Notes: a model not told the origin generated them from the letters alone. Positions 15,110 through 23,696 are shown, numbered from the stretch's first letter. The stretch is DNA of 43,430 bases from Streptomyces sp. PR69 (GCF_026420845.1 NZ_JAOWCB010000040.1:1-43430), one strand, 5' to 3'. Numbers and translations are program-made.

Positions 15110-15130
15110 GGACGGCCGGCGCGCGCCCGG

Positions 15131-15176
15131 CTGACGCCCGCCTCGGGGGCCGCGTGGCCCCGGGGGCGGGCATCAG
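15131..15176. terminator. long GC-rich hairpin between convergent genes
   Basis: CTGACGCCCGCC..GGCC / GGCC..GGCGGGCATCAG: stem of about 20 bp with three mismatches and a 4-nt loop, between the membrane gene (plus) and the protease gene (minus). Probably terminates both. Confidence 0.75.
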
Positions 15177-15194
15177 CCGCTGCCGGCTGGGAGC

Positions 15195-16283
15195 TCAGCC
15201 GATCTCGGCGCCGTACACCGCCAGTGCCTCGGTCACCGGCTGGAAAAACGTCTCGCCGCCGGAGGAGCAGTCGCCGCTGCCGCCTGAGGTCAGGCCGATC
15301 GCGGTGTCGCCCGCGAAGAGGGAGCCGCCGCTGTCGCCCGGCTCGGCGCAGACGTTCGTCTGGATGAGGCCGCGGACGATGTCGCCGTTGCCGTAGTTGA
15401 CCGTGGCGTCAAGGCCGGTGACCTGGCCGCCGCGGACCTGGGTGGTGGAGCCGCTGCGCTGGACGCGCATGCCGACGGTGGCCTCGCCCGCGCCGGTTAT
15501 CCGCCGGGCGGTTCCGTTGTAGAGGTTGACCTGGCTCGGCTGTGGGGCGTTGGCGTCGTACTTGACGAGCGCGAAGTCATTGCCGGGGAACTGCGAGTCG
15601 AGCATCGTGCCGATCGGCCGGCCGCCTCGGGAGTCGGACCAGCGGCTGCCGGACTGCCCGCAGTGGCCGGCGGTGAGGAAGTGCGGCTCGCCGTTCCGGA
15701 GGACGTTGAAGCCGAGGGAGCAGCGTCCGCCGCCCGAGAAGACGGCGTCGCCGCCGGAGGCGAACGGCTTGAACTCCCCGGCGGACTTTTTCAGTTCCGC
15801 CTTGTCGCCCAGCGTCTCGACGACCCGGCTGAGCCGGTCCCACTGTGCGCCCTCGACCGTGCGGTCCGCGGTGACGACCACCTTGTTGGAGACCGGGTCC
15901 ACCGCCCATGAGGTGCCGGGGATGGTCGCCTCGTCGGTGAGGGTCTGCCGGGCCGACCTCAGTTCGGCCAGGGAGTTCTCCACGACCCTTGCCTTGCCGC
16001 CCGCCTTGCGCACGGTCTGTGCCGCGGACTCGTCGAGGACGTTCACCACGAGGGTCCGCGCCTCGGCGTCGTAGTACTCACCCGCTCCGTCTGCGCCCAG
16101 GTCCTGCTGCAGGGTCGAGGCGAGCTTTCCGGCCGCGGTCGCGGAGAGGGTCTTCGCCTTGAACTCCTGGGGCGAGTCCGTGGCATTCGCACTCTGGAAG
16201 GTGACGCCCGCCGCGACCACGGCGAGAATCGCCCCTCCGGCCATCGCGGCTTTCCTTCTGGGCATGCGTCGGTGCTTCAACAC
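15195..16283 (-). CDS. streptogrisin-family secreted serine protease (S1E), pre-pro form
   Basis: 362-aa chymotrypsin-fold precursor. A signal peptide (about 1-34: basic RMPRRK, hydrophobic AILAVVAAGVTF) precedes an alpha-lytic-type pro-domain (about 40-175) that acts as folding chaperone and inhibitor. The mature enzyme starts near FASGGDAVFSGGGRCSLG. The catalytic triad is His207 (TAGHC), Asp236 (GNDFALV) and Ser318 (CAEPGDSGGSL). The pro-region is longer than in the neighbouring protease, suggesting a streptogrisin D/C-like branch. AGGAGG precedes overlapping GTG (16283) and TTG (16280) starts; the TTG has the better spacing. It is encoded next to a second streptogrisin on the same strand, with a terminator between. 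Confidence 0.9.
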   Translation of the reverse strand: MLKHRRMPRRKAAMAGGAILAVVAAGVTFQSANATDSPQEFKAKTLSATAAGKLASTLQQDLGADGAGEYYDAEARTLVVNVLDESAAQTVRKAGGKARVVENSLAELRSARQTLTDEATIPGTSWAVDPVSNKVVVTADRTVEGAQWDRLSRVVETLGDKAELKKSAGEFKPFASGGDAVFSGGGRCSLGFNVLRNGEPHFLTAGHCGQSGSRWSDSRGGRPIGTMLDSQFPGNDFALVKYDANAPQPSQVNLYNGTARRITGAGEATVGMRVQRSGSTTQVRGGQVTGLDATVNYGNGDIVRGLIQTNVCAEPGDSGGSLFAGDTAIGLTSGGSGDCSSGGETFFQPVTEALAVYGAEIG

Positions 16284-16529
16284 AACCTCCTGTGGGGGGC
16301 CGCGTCCGAGCCAGTGGGGTGGTCGAACGCGGAGGATCGGCCCCCACTATTCCGACGCCGATCGCACGTACACAAGGTCGACTTCAGGACGCCCACACGA
16401 CAACTGAGCCGCGGTCACCGGTCCTTCACCGCGTCGATCGTCCCAGGTCGATTTCTTTTGCGAACACCACGGGCAATCGCGCCATGAGCTTTGCGTGAGG
16501 ACTAGTCCTGTCCGGTTTTCAACCATGCG
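16284..16529. other. promoter region of the first protease gene
   Basis: No gene seen. It holds the upstream DNA of the 15195-16283 protease, including the shared motif CTGTCCGGTTTTC at 16508-16520. Confidence 0.4.
16508..16520. promoter_or_regulatory. 13-bp motif shared by both protease upstream regions (copy 1)
   Basis: CTGTCCGGTTTTC (minus strand GAAAACCGGACAG), 225 bases upstream of the first protease start. An identical copy lies at 17637-17649 upstream of the second. Candidate common regulatory site; inference only. Confidence 0.45.
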
Positions 16530-16569
16530 AAGGCCCCCGCCCGGCTGCCGGCTGCCGGACGGGGGCCTT
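16530..16569 (-). terminator. terminator after the second protease gene
   Basis: AAGGCCCCCG ... CGGGGGCCTT with inner CCGG pairing, 67 bases past the stop of the 16637-17542 gene on the minus strand. Confidence 0.8.
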
Positions 16570-16591
16570 CCTGCTGTGTGCGCGGTTCAGT

Positions 16592-16629
16592 TCACCGGAT
16601 CAGATCACCGGATCAGATCACCGGGTCAG
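16592..16629. repeat. 13-bp tandem repeat, three copies
   Basis: Unit TCACCGGATCAGA at 16592, 16605 and 16618 (last copy degenerate), between the stop codon of the second protease and its terminator. Confidence 0.7.
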
Positions 16630-16636
16630 CACAGGG

Positions 16637-17542
16637 TCAGTACACGCTGACTCCGTACCGGCTCAGTGCTTCGGTGACCGGCTGGAAGAACGTGGTGCCG
16701 CCCCAGGTGCAGTTGCCGCTGCCGCCCGACGTCAGCCCGACGGCCCGGCTGCCGGAGTACAGCGGACCGCCGCTGTCGCCCGGCTCGGCGCACACATTGG
16801 TGCGGATCATGCCGTACACGACATCGCCGCCGCCGTAGTTGACGGTGGCGTTGAGGCCGGTGACCTGGCCGCAGTGGGTGCCTGTCGTCGAGCCGCGGCG
16901 ACAGACGGACATGCCGACATAGGCGTCGGCGGCACCGGTGATGTCGATGTTTCCGACGGTGCCGGGGCGCGAGACCGAGCCGTTGGAGTACCGGACGATG
17001 CCGTAGTCATTGCCCGGGAAGCTGGATCCGGCCGTGGGCCCGATGAGCGTGGAGCGCGAGGAGTTGGTGTACCAGTTCGGATAGCCGTCGGTGCAGTGAC
17101 CGGCGGTCAGGAAGTAGTACGTGCTGCCCCTGCGGACGTTGAAGCCCGCGGAGCAGCGCCAGCTCGGCGCGTAGATGGCGTCCCCGCCGGAGAGCAGCGT
17201 GGAGAAGACGCCGGGGGTGCGTTCGATGCGCAGCGCGCCGGCGTTGGCTCCGGCCTCGCGCTTGATCCTGGCTATCTCGGCCTGGGAGACGGTGCTGTCG
17301 GCGGTGACGACGACCGTTCCGGTCGACTTGTCGACATGCCAGGCGGTGCCCGCGACATCCGCGTCGAGGACGGCGTCGCCGGCGGCGGCGAGCTGGTTGG
17401 CGCTGAAGGCGCCGGTCTGTGCGGAGTCGGCGCTGGCGGTGGGTACGGCCAGGGCCGCGGCGGCGATCAGACCGGTGGCGACGGCGAGCAGGCGGCTGCG
17501 TCTCGCCGTGCGGGTGCGGGGGGTGGTGCGCTTGATCCTCAC
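16637..17542 (-). CDS. streptogrisin B-like secreted serine protease (S1E)
   Basis: 301-aa precursor. A signal peptide (residues 1-38: RRSRLLAVATGLIAAAALAV, cleavage near ASA-DS) is followed by a short pro-domain (about 40-115). The mature enzyme starts near LSGGDAIYAPSWRCSAGFNV. The triad is His149 (TAGHC), Asp179 (GNDYGIV) and Ser257 (CAEPGDSGGPL). Six cysteines are placed as in SGPB-type enzymes. The start is a GTG with GGGAGG 8 bases upstream. The mature part is close in design to the adjacent 15195 protease, but the pro-region is shorter, so the pair is probably an old duplication. Role: degradation of extracellular protein during differentiation or nutrition. Confidence 0.92.
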   Translation of the reverse strand: MRIKRTTPRTRTARRSRLLAVATGLIAAAALAVPTASADSAQTGAFSANQLAAAGDAVLDADVAGTAWHVDKSTGTVVVTADSTVSQAEIARIKREAGANAGALRIERTPGVFSTLLSGGDAIYAPSWRCSAGFNVRRGSTYYFLTAGHCTDGYPNWYTNSSRSTLIGPTAGSSFPGNDYGIVRYSNGSVSRPGTVGNIDITGAADAYVGMSVCRRGSTTGTHCGQVTGLNATVNYGGGDVVYGMIRTNVCAEPGDSGGPLYSGSRAVGLTSGGSGNCTWGGTTFFQPVTEALSRYGVSVY

Positions 17543-18037
17543 TTCTCATTCCTCCCGAGGGGAATCGGGGGCCCGTTGTGGGGTTCGGGGCCCGTGAGGC
17601 GCAGCCAGGGCGTATACCCGGTCGACGACCAGATGTCTGTCCGGTTTTCGGACGGGCAGTGTCCCTGACAAGCGCTGTCGGGAGTATTTCCGCCGTCAAC
17701 TTCTCCCGCAAGGGGGCCTTTCGGCCGCGGAAGGCGGACGGACATGGCCGGTGAGAGCTTGCCGCGGCGGGGCCGGAACGGGGAAAGCTGCGGTTGGACT
17801 CAGGCGTCCCGGCCGTTCACCCGGATGCCCCCATGCCTCACCCGTCCGGCTCGACGTTCATATTTTTATGTCCTCAGGGCCCCTACACCGCAACAACCTT
17901 GACGAATCGCCATATCTTCTGCACCAGTACCGTCACGAATACCCTGCGCGGCGAGTATCCACTTGGCGCGCGATCCGCATCATGGACGACCATAGGGATG
18001 CGGATCGGACACAAGACCGCAGCGAAAGGAGGCGTCC
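17543..18037. other. divergent intergenic region, protease / SepF-like gene
   Basis: No gene recognised. Left part: promoter of the second protease, with the shared 13-mer at 17637-17649. Right part: moderately AT-rich DNA (about 17865-18000) leading to AAAGGAGG, the ribosome site of the SepF-like gene; CTTGACG near 17899 could be a -35 element. Confidence 0.4.
17637..17649. promoter_or_regulatory. 13-bp motif shared by both protease upstream regions (copy 2)
   Basis: Exact repeat of CTGTCCGGTTTTC, 95 bases upstream of the second protease start, in the same orientation relative to the gene as copy 1. Confidence 0.45.
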
Positions 18038-18472
18038 ATGGGATCGGTGCGCAAGGCGAGCGCCTGGCTGGGACTCGTCGAGGACAGCGACGAGCGGTAC
18101 TACGACGACGAGTACGCCGAGGATGCTGAGACGAGCGACGCGTGGGTCACCGACCCCCGGGTGCGGGTGGCCTCCGACTCCGCCCAGGAGCAGGGCCGCC
18201 GGATCGCCACGGTCTCCCCGGACGGCTTCCGTGACGCGCGGGGCATCGGCGAGCTGTTCCGCGACGGCGTCCCCGTCATCGTCAATCTGACCTCGATGGA
18301 GCCCGCGGACGCCAAACGCGTGGTGGACTTCGCCGCGGGCCTGACCTTCGGACTGCGCGGCTCGATCGAGCGCGTCGCCAACCGGGTCTTCCTGCTCACC
18401 CCCGCCGATACGCAGATCGTCAGCGGGGAGCCGGCGGGGCGGCCGCAGGACGGATTCTTCAACCAGAGCTGA
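18038..18472 (+). CDS. SepF-like cell-division protein (SflA type)
   Basis: 144-aa SepF-family protein. A short amphipathic-like N-terminus (MGSVRKASAWLGLVED, possible membrane anchor) precedes an acidic Tyr/Asp/Glu linker (DSDERYYDDEYAEDAE) and the SepF core at about 55-130. The core contains FRDGVPVIVNLTSMEPADAKRVVDFAAG, then RVANRVFLLTP. SepF proteins tether FtsZ to the membrane. Streptomyces also carry SepF-like paralogues (SflA/SflB) outside the ftsZ cluster. This one is alone, not beside ftsZ, so I read it as a paralogue, probably SflA by neighbourhood. It has a near-ideal AAAGGAGG ribosome site and is convergent with the acyl-CoA dehydrogenase. Confidence 0.85.
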   Translation: MGSVRKASAWLGLVEDSDERYYDDEYAEDAETSDAWVTDPRVRVASDSAQEQGRRIATVSPDGFRDARGIGELFRDGVPVIVNLTSMEPADAKRVVDFAAGLTFGLRGSIERVANRVFLLTPADTQIVSGEPAGRPQDGFFNQS

Positions 18473-18500
18473 GGAGCTTCAGCCGAGGGGCAGGGCCTCG

Positions 18501-19691
18501 TCAGCGGAAGGCGTCGAGGCCGGTGAGCGCCTTGCCCAGCACCAGCTGGTGCATCTCGACGGTGCCCTCGTAAGTGAGCACCGACTCAAGGTTGGTCGCA
18601 TGGCGCATCACGGGATATTCGAGCGAGATCCCATTGGCGCCGAGGATCGTCCGCGAGGTGCGGCAGATCTCGATCGCCTCCCGCACATTGTTGAGCTTCC
18701 CAAAGCTGACCTGCTCGGGACGGAGCGTCCCGGCGTCCATCCGCCTGCCGAGGTGCCAGGCGAGCAGAATCCCCTTGTGCAGCTCCACCGCCATGTCGGC
18801 GAGCTTGGCCTGGGTGAGCTGGAAGCCGCCGATCGGCCTGCCGAACTGCTCACGCGTCCCCGCGTACGACAGCGCCGCCTCGAAACAGGAGCGTGCCGCG
18901 CCCATCGCACCCCAGACGATGCCGTAGCGCGCATGCGACAGACAGCTCAAGGGCCCCTTGAGCCCCCGGACGCCGGGCAGCACGGCATCGGCCGGCAGCC
19001 GTACGTCGTCCATGACGAGTTCGCTGGTGACGCTGGCGCGCAGCGACCACTTGTGCTTGATCTCGGGGGCCGAGAGCCCCGGAGCGCCGGCCGGCACGGC
19101 GAAGCCCCGGATGCCCTCGTCCGTCTGCGCCCAGACGACGGCCACGCCCGCCACCGAGCCATTGGTGATCCACATCTTGCGCCCGTTGAGTACCCAGTCG
19201 GAGCCGTCCCGCTTGGCGTAGGTGCGCATGCCGGCCGGGTCGGAGCCATGGTCGGGCTCGGTCAGTCCGAAGCAGCCGATGGTCTCCCCCGCCGCCATGC
19301 CGGGCAGCCACCGCTGCCGCTGCTCCTCGGAGCCATAGCGGTGGATGGCGTACATGGCGAGGGAGCCCTGTACGGAGACGAGTGAGCGAATGCCGGAGTC
19401 CGCCGCCTCCAGCTCCAGACAGGCGAGCCCGTACTGGACGGCGCTCGCCCCGGCGCAGCCGTAGCCTTCGAGGGACATGCCGAGCGCGCCCATCGAGCCA
19501 AGTTCCCGCGTCAGTTCACGGATGCCGGGGAGCTCTCCGCGCTCGTACCACTCGGCGACATGCGGCAGGACGCGGTCGGCGGCCCAGGTGCGGACCGTGG
19601 TGCGGACGGCGAGGTCCTCGGGGGTGAGCAGCGCGTCGATGCCGAGGGGGTCGCTGGGGTCGAAGGGCGGCAGCTTCGAGGGGGCGGACAT
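18501..19691 (-). CDS. acyl-CoA dehydrogenase, glutaryl-CoA dehydrogenase-like
   Basis: 396-aa FAD flavoenzyme of full family length. Visible elements are the flavin/substrate loop FGLTEPDHGSDPAGM, WVLNGRKMWITNGSVAG, REQFGRPIGGFQLTQAKLAD and the C-terminal catalytic-base block YEGTVEMHQLVLGKALTG. The ending GKALTGLDAF resembles glutaryl-CoA dehydrogenases (usually EGTHD..). An Arg for the dicarboxylate cannot be confirmed by eye, so the substrate could also be another short acyl-CoA. Electrons would pass to ETF. Monocistronic, convergent with the SepF-like gene. The start ATG lies at 19691; the product begins MSAPSKLPPFDPSDPLG. Confidence 0.88.
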   Translation of the reverse strand: MSAPSKLPPFDPSDPLGIDALLTPEDLAVRTTVRTWAADRVLPHVAEWYERGELPGIRELTRELGSMGALGMSLEGYGCAGASAVQYGLACLELEAADSGIRSLVSVQGSLAMYAIHRYGSEEQRQRWLPGMAAGETIGCFGLTEPDHGSDPAGMRTYAKRDGSDWVLNGRKMWITNGSVAGVAVVWAQTDEGIRGFAVPAGAPGLSAPEIKHKWSLRASVTSELVMDDVRLPADAVLPGVRGLKGPLSCLSHARYGIVWGAMGAARSCFEAALSYAGTREQFGRPIGGFQLTQAKLADMAVELHKGILLAWHLGRRMDAGTLRPEQVSFGKLNNVREAIEICRTSRTILGANGISLEYPVMRHATNLESVLTYEGTVEMHQLVLGKALTGLDAFR

Positions 19692-19813
19692 GAATGTGAC
19701 CTCCGACGGCTCTCACGGCACTGGACTCAAGGCGCTGCTCATGACGCTTTCCGCACCTTCCGCACCACGAAAACTAGCAGTGGTAGTTGCAACGCTGCGG
19801 GCGACGTTACGGC

Positions 19814-21556
19814 TCAGCGTGCCACCCGTCCAGACCCGGCGGCCTCCACCGGCTCACGCCCGGACACATCGGCGGCGCGTGGCTCGGGAAGCTGCGGCAG
19901 ATACTGCGGCATGCCCTTCGCGCCGCCCGCGGGCGCCTGCCGTCCGGGCTCCGCGACCGCGGATTCCGGCCGCACGGTCTCCTCGCCGCACCCCTTCTGC
20001 GCCGTGTCGCACACGTCCCTTCCGGCCTCCATCCGCCAGGGCAGCCGCAGGGCCGCCAGCGCGCCGAGCAGCAGCAGCCCCGCACTGACGGCGAGGGTGA
20101 GGTGCAGGCCGTGGACGAAGGAGTGGCGCGCCGTGGTGCGCAGCAGTTCGCCCGCCGCGCCGCCGAGCCGGTCCGCCACCTGGTAGGCCTCGCTTAGGGA
20201 GTTGGCCGCGGCGGCGCCCGCCGGGGCCGGGACTCCGGACAGCCCGGCGACCGAGGGCGCATAGGCGGCGTTCATCACGCTGCCGAGGAGCGCGATGCCC
20301 ATGCCGGCGCCCAGTTGATACGAGGTCTCGCCGATCGCGGCCGCCGCGCCCGCCTGGTCGGCGGGGGCTTCGCTGAGCATCGACTCGTATGCCCCGAACA
20401 GCGTGGTCTGCAGCCCGAAGCCGAGCAGGACGAAACCGGCGGTGAGCAGCCAGGGCCGGTCGTGCTGCCCCATCAGCGTCAGCAGCAGCACCGCGCCCGC
20501 CGTGAGGGAGAAGCCCCAGCTGACCATCCGGCGGGGTCCCAGGCGGTGCAGTGTGTGCGATCCGGTCGCGCCCGCGGCCATCGCGGCGAAGGTCAGCGGG
20601 AGCAGCCGCAGCCCCGTCTCAAGCGGGCTGAGGCCGAGGACCAGCTGCAGATACTGGACGGCGATCAGCTCCAGGCCGACCAGGGCGAGCATGGCGAGCA
20701 CGATGCAGCCGACGGAGGTGGAGAAGGCGGCGCGGGAGAACATCCGCATGTCGATCAGCGGATGCTCACGGCGCTTCTGCCGGCGTACGAACAGCGCGAG
20801 GAGGACCGCCCCGAGCAGCAGCGGCACGACCGCGGACGCGTCGTACAGATCCCGGCCCGCGCCGAGCCGTTTCACCCCGAGGGCCACGCCGAGCACTCCG
20901 GCCGCGGCCACCAGTGCGCCCAGGACGTCCCACGGGCCGTCGCCCGCGCCGCGGGATTCGGGCAGCAGCCAGCGTCCGACGGGCAGGACCAGCGCCATCA
21001 GCGGGATGTTGATCAGGAAGACCGAGCCCCACCAGAAGTGCTCGACGAGGAAGCCGCCGAGCACCGGCCCGGTGGCCGCCCCGACGGCCGCGACGGCCGT
21101 CCAGATGCCGATGGCCACCGCCCGCTCCCGGCGGTCGGGGAAGACGGCGCGGAGGATGGACAGCGTCGCCGGCATGATCATCGCGCCGCCGACGCCGAGC
21201 AGGGCACGCGCGACGATCAGCAGCTCGGGGGTGTGCGCGAAGGCGGCGACCGCGGAGGCGACGCCGAAGATGCCGTAGCCGAGCAGCAGGATGCGGCGGC
21301 GGCCCGCCCGGTCGCCGAGCGTGCCGAAGAGGATCAGCAGCGAGGCGCAGATCAGGGGGTAGGCGTCGACGATCCACAGCAGTTCGACGCCGCTGGGGCG
21401 CAGGTCCTCGGTGACGGCGGGGACGGCGACATGGAGCACGGTCGCGTCCAGGGCGACGAGCAGCAGGCTGGCGCAGAGTACGACAAGGACGACCCAGCGG
21501 TTCGCACCGCCTCCGGCGGCCCGCAGCCGTGCTCCGGCCGTGGTCGTCCCGGACAT
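19814..21556 (-). CDS. MFS drug exporter, DHA2/EmrB-QacA family (14 TM)
   Basis: 580-aa transporter of the 14-helix DHA2 family. TM1 is VVLVVLCASLLLVALDATVLHVAVPAV, with the DxT motif of drug/proton antiporters. GTLGDRAGRRRIL is motif A, and GPVLGGFLVEHFWWGSVFLINIP is the antiporter motif C region. A Pro/Cys-containing cytoplasmic tail of about 70 aa follows TM14. The ATG at 21556 has GGGAGG 7 bases upstream. Function: proton-driven efflux of a lipophilic or cationic compound. No adjacent TetR/MarR regulator is present; a perfect 14-bp palindrome lies 131 bases upstream. Confidence 0.9.
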   Translation of the reverse strand: MSGTTTAGARLRAAGGGANRWVVLVVLCASLLLVALDATVLHVAVPAVTEDLRPSGVELLWIVDAYPLICASLLILFGTLGDRAGRRRILLLGYGIFGVASAVAAFAHTPELLIVARALLGVGGAMIMPATLSILRAVFPDRRERAVAIGIWTAVAAVGAATGPVLGGFLVEHFWWGSVFLINIPLMALVLPVGRWLLPESRGAGDGPWDVLGALVAAAGVLGVALGVKRLGAGRDLYDASAVVPLLLGAVLLALFVRRQKRREHPLIDMRMFSRAAFSTSVGCIVLAMLALVGLELIAVQYLQLVLGLSPLETGLRLLPLTFAAMAAGATGSHTLHRLGPRRMVSWGFSLTAGAVLLLTLMGQHDRPWLLTAGFVLLGFGLQTTLFGAYESMLSEAPADQAGAAAAIGETSYQLGAGMGIALLGSVMNAAYAPSVAGLSGVPAPAGAAAANSLSEAYQVADRLGGAAGELLRTTARHSFVHGLHLTLAVSAGLLLLGALAALRLPWRMEAGRDVCDTAQKGCGEETVRPESAVAEPGRQAPAGGAKGMPQYLPQLPEPRAADVSGREPVEAAGSGRVAR

Positions 21557-21967
21557 GTACGTACCTCCCAGCGAGTCCCCTCCCACTCGGCGGACGCTCG
21601 GCGGACAGACGGGGACGGCACGTCAGCGTACGCGAGTTCACGGCCGGGTCGCGTGGTGGATCTCTCACCGGACAGGGCGGGGGCGTGTGGCGTACGCCAC
21701 GCCGGGGCGGCTCAGCAGCGCCCAGAAAGTGGATCTTGGGTCGTGCTGAACGGCCGGGAAATTCCGAGCGGGGCGGCGGTGAACGGCATTCGGGGGCGCG
21801 AAACAAGACCGCGGGAAGATCATCGGGAAAATACCGCTGAAGGCGGCCGGCATTTCCGGGCGGGCCATGGAATTGGCTGGAAGCCGAGACACACTCCACA
21901 TCACATCGACATCACAAAGAGACCGGATCGGCCGGGTCACACACTCACTCGCTGTAACGTCGATTGG
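21557..21967. other. divergent intergenic region, exporter / PAP2 phosphatase
   Basis: No gene recognised. Contains the palindrome at 21687-21700 and a lower-GC stretch from about 21880 to 21965 that probably holds the PAP2 promoter. Confidence 0.4.
21687..21700. promoter_or_regulatory. 14-bp perfect palindrome GTGGCGTACGCCAC
   Basis: Exact dyad, extended by outer GGC/GCC, in the region between the divergent exporter and PAP2 genes. Size and symmetry suit a TetR-like operator, but no such regulator is encoded in the window. Confidence 0.4.
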
Positions 21968-23005
21968 GTGCGTACCGACATCTTTGCCCGTCTGGACCGA
22001 GAGCCGGAACCGCCGAAGATAGAGATCCCGCGGATGAGCCGCACCCGTCTCGCCCTCTTCGGCGGGACGTCGGCGTTCTATCTCGCCATCGTCGTCGCCG
22101 TGTTGGCGTCGACCTGGCTGGTGGCGCTCGACTGGAAGGTCATGCTGTTCCGGCCCTATCAGCAGTGGCCGCAACTGCATGCCTTCCTTGACTACTTCGT
22201 GGTCCTCGGCCAGCGCGGGCCCACGGCCGTCATGGTCGCGGCCTGGCTGGGCTGGCGCTCCTGGCGTCAGCACACCCTGCGCCCGCTGCTCGTGCTGGGC
22301 GCGGCGCTGCTGCTGCTCAACTCCACGGTGGGGGCGGTCAAGCTGGGCCTCGGCCGGCTCGGCCCCCACTACGCGACCCAGATCGGATCGGCCGAACTGT
22401 TCGCCGGCGGCGATATATTTCCCTCCGGACACACCGCGAACGCCGTGGTGACCTGGGGAATCCTGGCCTATCTGGCCACCACGCCGCGGGCTCGGCGGCA
22501 TCTGTCGGCGCTGTCGGCCGTGGTCTCCCTGGGAGTGGGCCTGACCACCGTGTATCTGGGCACGCACTGGCTGAGCGATGTGCTGCTCGGCTGGGCGGCA
22601 GGACTGCTGATCATGCTCGGGCTGCCCTGGTGCGAGCCGCTGATCGGCCGCACGGAGGCCCGGATCTTCGCGGTGCGCGAGCAGTGGCGGGCGCGCAGCC
22701 GGCGCGGCGTGCCGTCGCTGCCGGTCGCGGCGGGCGGCCCCGGGGCCGGTCCGGCCACCGCGCCGGGGATGTTCGCCCAGCCCGGCCCCGTACCGGCCGA
22801 GGAGCCGGTGCGCGAGCCGGAGCCGGTGGCTGCGGGCGGGGGGCGGCTTGCCCCCTCGGCCCCGTCGTCGGCCCCGTCGTCAGCAGGCAGGACGTCCACT
22901 CATATAGAGCGGCCGCGGCCGCATGCGGCCCGCTCGGAGCGGACGCCGGTCACTCCGTCCGGCAGTCGGCGGCCGCCGCACTCGCGGACCATGGCGGGCG
23001 GCTGA
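21968..23005 (+). CDS. PAP2-family membrane phosphatase
   Basis: 345-aa integral membrane phosphatase. About 5-6 TM helices span residues 30-230. The PAP2 motifs are KLGLGRLGP (motif 1), PSGHT (motif 2, catalytic His) and TTVYLGTHWLSDVLLG (motif 3, His/Asp). The first motif lacks the usual RP ending. Residues about 245-345 form a long Pro/Gly/Ala-rich cytoplasmic tail ending GSRRPPHSRTMAGG, without a recognisable domain. Substrates of the family include phosphatidic acid and undecaprenyl pyrophosphate. I used the GTG at 21968; an ATG at 22034 is an alternative. It ends at a strong hairpin shared with the convergent inhibitor gene. Confidence 0.85.
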   Translation: MRTDIFARLDREPEPPKIEIPRMSRTRLALFGGTSAFYLAIVVAVLASTWLVALDWKVMLFRPYQQWPQLHAFLDYFVVLGQRGPTAVMVAAWLGWRSWRQHTLRPLLVLGAALLLLNSTVGAVKLGLGRLGPHYATQIGSAELFAGGDIFPSGHTANAVVTWGILAYLATTPRARRHLSALSAVVSLGVGLTTVYLGTHWLSDVLLGWAAGLLIMLGLPWCEPLIGRTEARIFAVREQWRARSRRGVPSLPVAAGGPGAGPATAPGMFAQPGPVPAEEPVREPEPVAAGGGRLAPSAPSSAPSSAGRTSTHIERPRPHAARSERTPVTPSGSRRPPHSRTMAGG

Positions 23006-23046
23006 CCCGCCGAGCCCGCTCCGTACGACGCCGCACGACGCCGCAC

Positions 23047-23077
23047 GAAGGCCCCGGCACCAGGTGCCGGGGCCTTC
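23047..23077. terminator. bidirectional terminator
   Basis: Perfect 14-bp stem GAAGGCCCCGGCAC with a 3-nt loop, between the PAP2 gene and the I78-like gene, ending 3 bases from the latter's stop. Confidence 0.85.
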
Positions 23078-23079
23078 GG

Positions 23080-23295
23080 TCAGCCGGGCCAGCAGCGGAT
23101 CACCCTGCCGCCCTCGACCTCGAAGTTCAGCCGCCCGGCGAGATACTCCAGCGTGATGATCGAGCCGGGCGGCAGCGATCTGACGGTGCTCCAGCCGCGC
23201 ACCCGGGCCCGTCGCTCGGCTTCGTCGGCGTCGAGGCCGACATACGACGCGGGGGTGTCGTCGGGCTGGGCGGGAGGAGTCGGTGTGGGTGCCAT
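23080..23295 (-). CDS. I78-family peptidase inhibitor-like small protein
   Basis: 71-aa protein. The C-terminal half follows the I78 (subtilisin/elastase inhibitor) pattern: YVGLDADEAERRARVRGW, VRSLPPGSIITLEY, GRLNFEVEGGRVIRCWPG. In studied members the loop before RLN binds the protease. It has no signal peptide, so if it inhibits a protease it would be an intracellular one unless exported by another route. The ATG at 23295 is the natural start; the frame extends further upstream but without a better ribosome site. Monocistronic, ending in the terminator at 23047-23077. Confidence 0.75.
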   Translation of the reverse strand: MAPTPTPPAQPDDTPASYVGLDADEAERRARVRGWSTVRSLPPGSIITLEYLAGRLNFEVEGGRVIRCWPG

Positions 23296-23696
23296 GCGAT
23301 CCACGGTAGGCGGGTGCGGACGGTGACGGAAGCCGGGACGCAGGACCGCTTCAGTCGTCCCACGTACCTCACTGGTCACACTTTTGTCACAGCTTATCGA
23401 CGCGCGTTCGCGTTGCGTACCGTCACACGAACGAACGCCTCCGACCCGTTTGTACGGTAATTCGGCAGGAGCTTGCAGAACGGCTCAATTATCCCGCTGA
23501 ATTGCCCTCGACACAGCCGCCGGGGAAATTGCAGAGCCATCGATAATTCACGATTCCCTTACATCTGCGCCGCCGTTAGCCACATCACCCGGCCGGGCGA
23601 CCCGTGCGGCGGTTGACCGCGCCGCCGTGGTCCTGTCTGGCACGGCTTGCGGACAGGGGCGGTACGCAAGCCGGCGCGGATATGGCGACGGAGACG
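23296..23696. other. intergenic, no gene seen
   Basis: A 400-base stretch with relatively low GC (about 23370-23570) and several short AT runs. It should contain the promoter of the I78-like gene on its left side and the 3' flank of the glycosyltransferase on its right. No RNA gene or repeat recognised. Confidence 0.4.

Noticed and set aside
20315..21960. Long plus-strand open frame antisense to the MFS gene
   Set aside because: High-GC shadow frame of the transporter gene; only its last part (from 21968) is the PAP2 protein.
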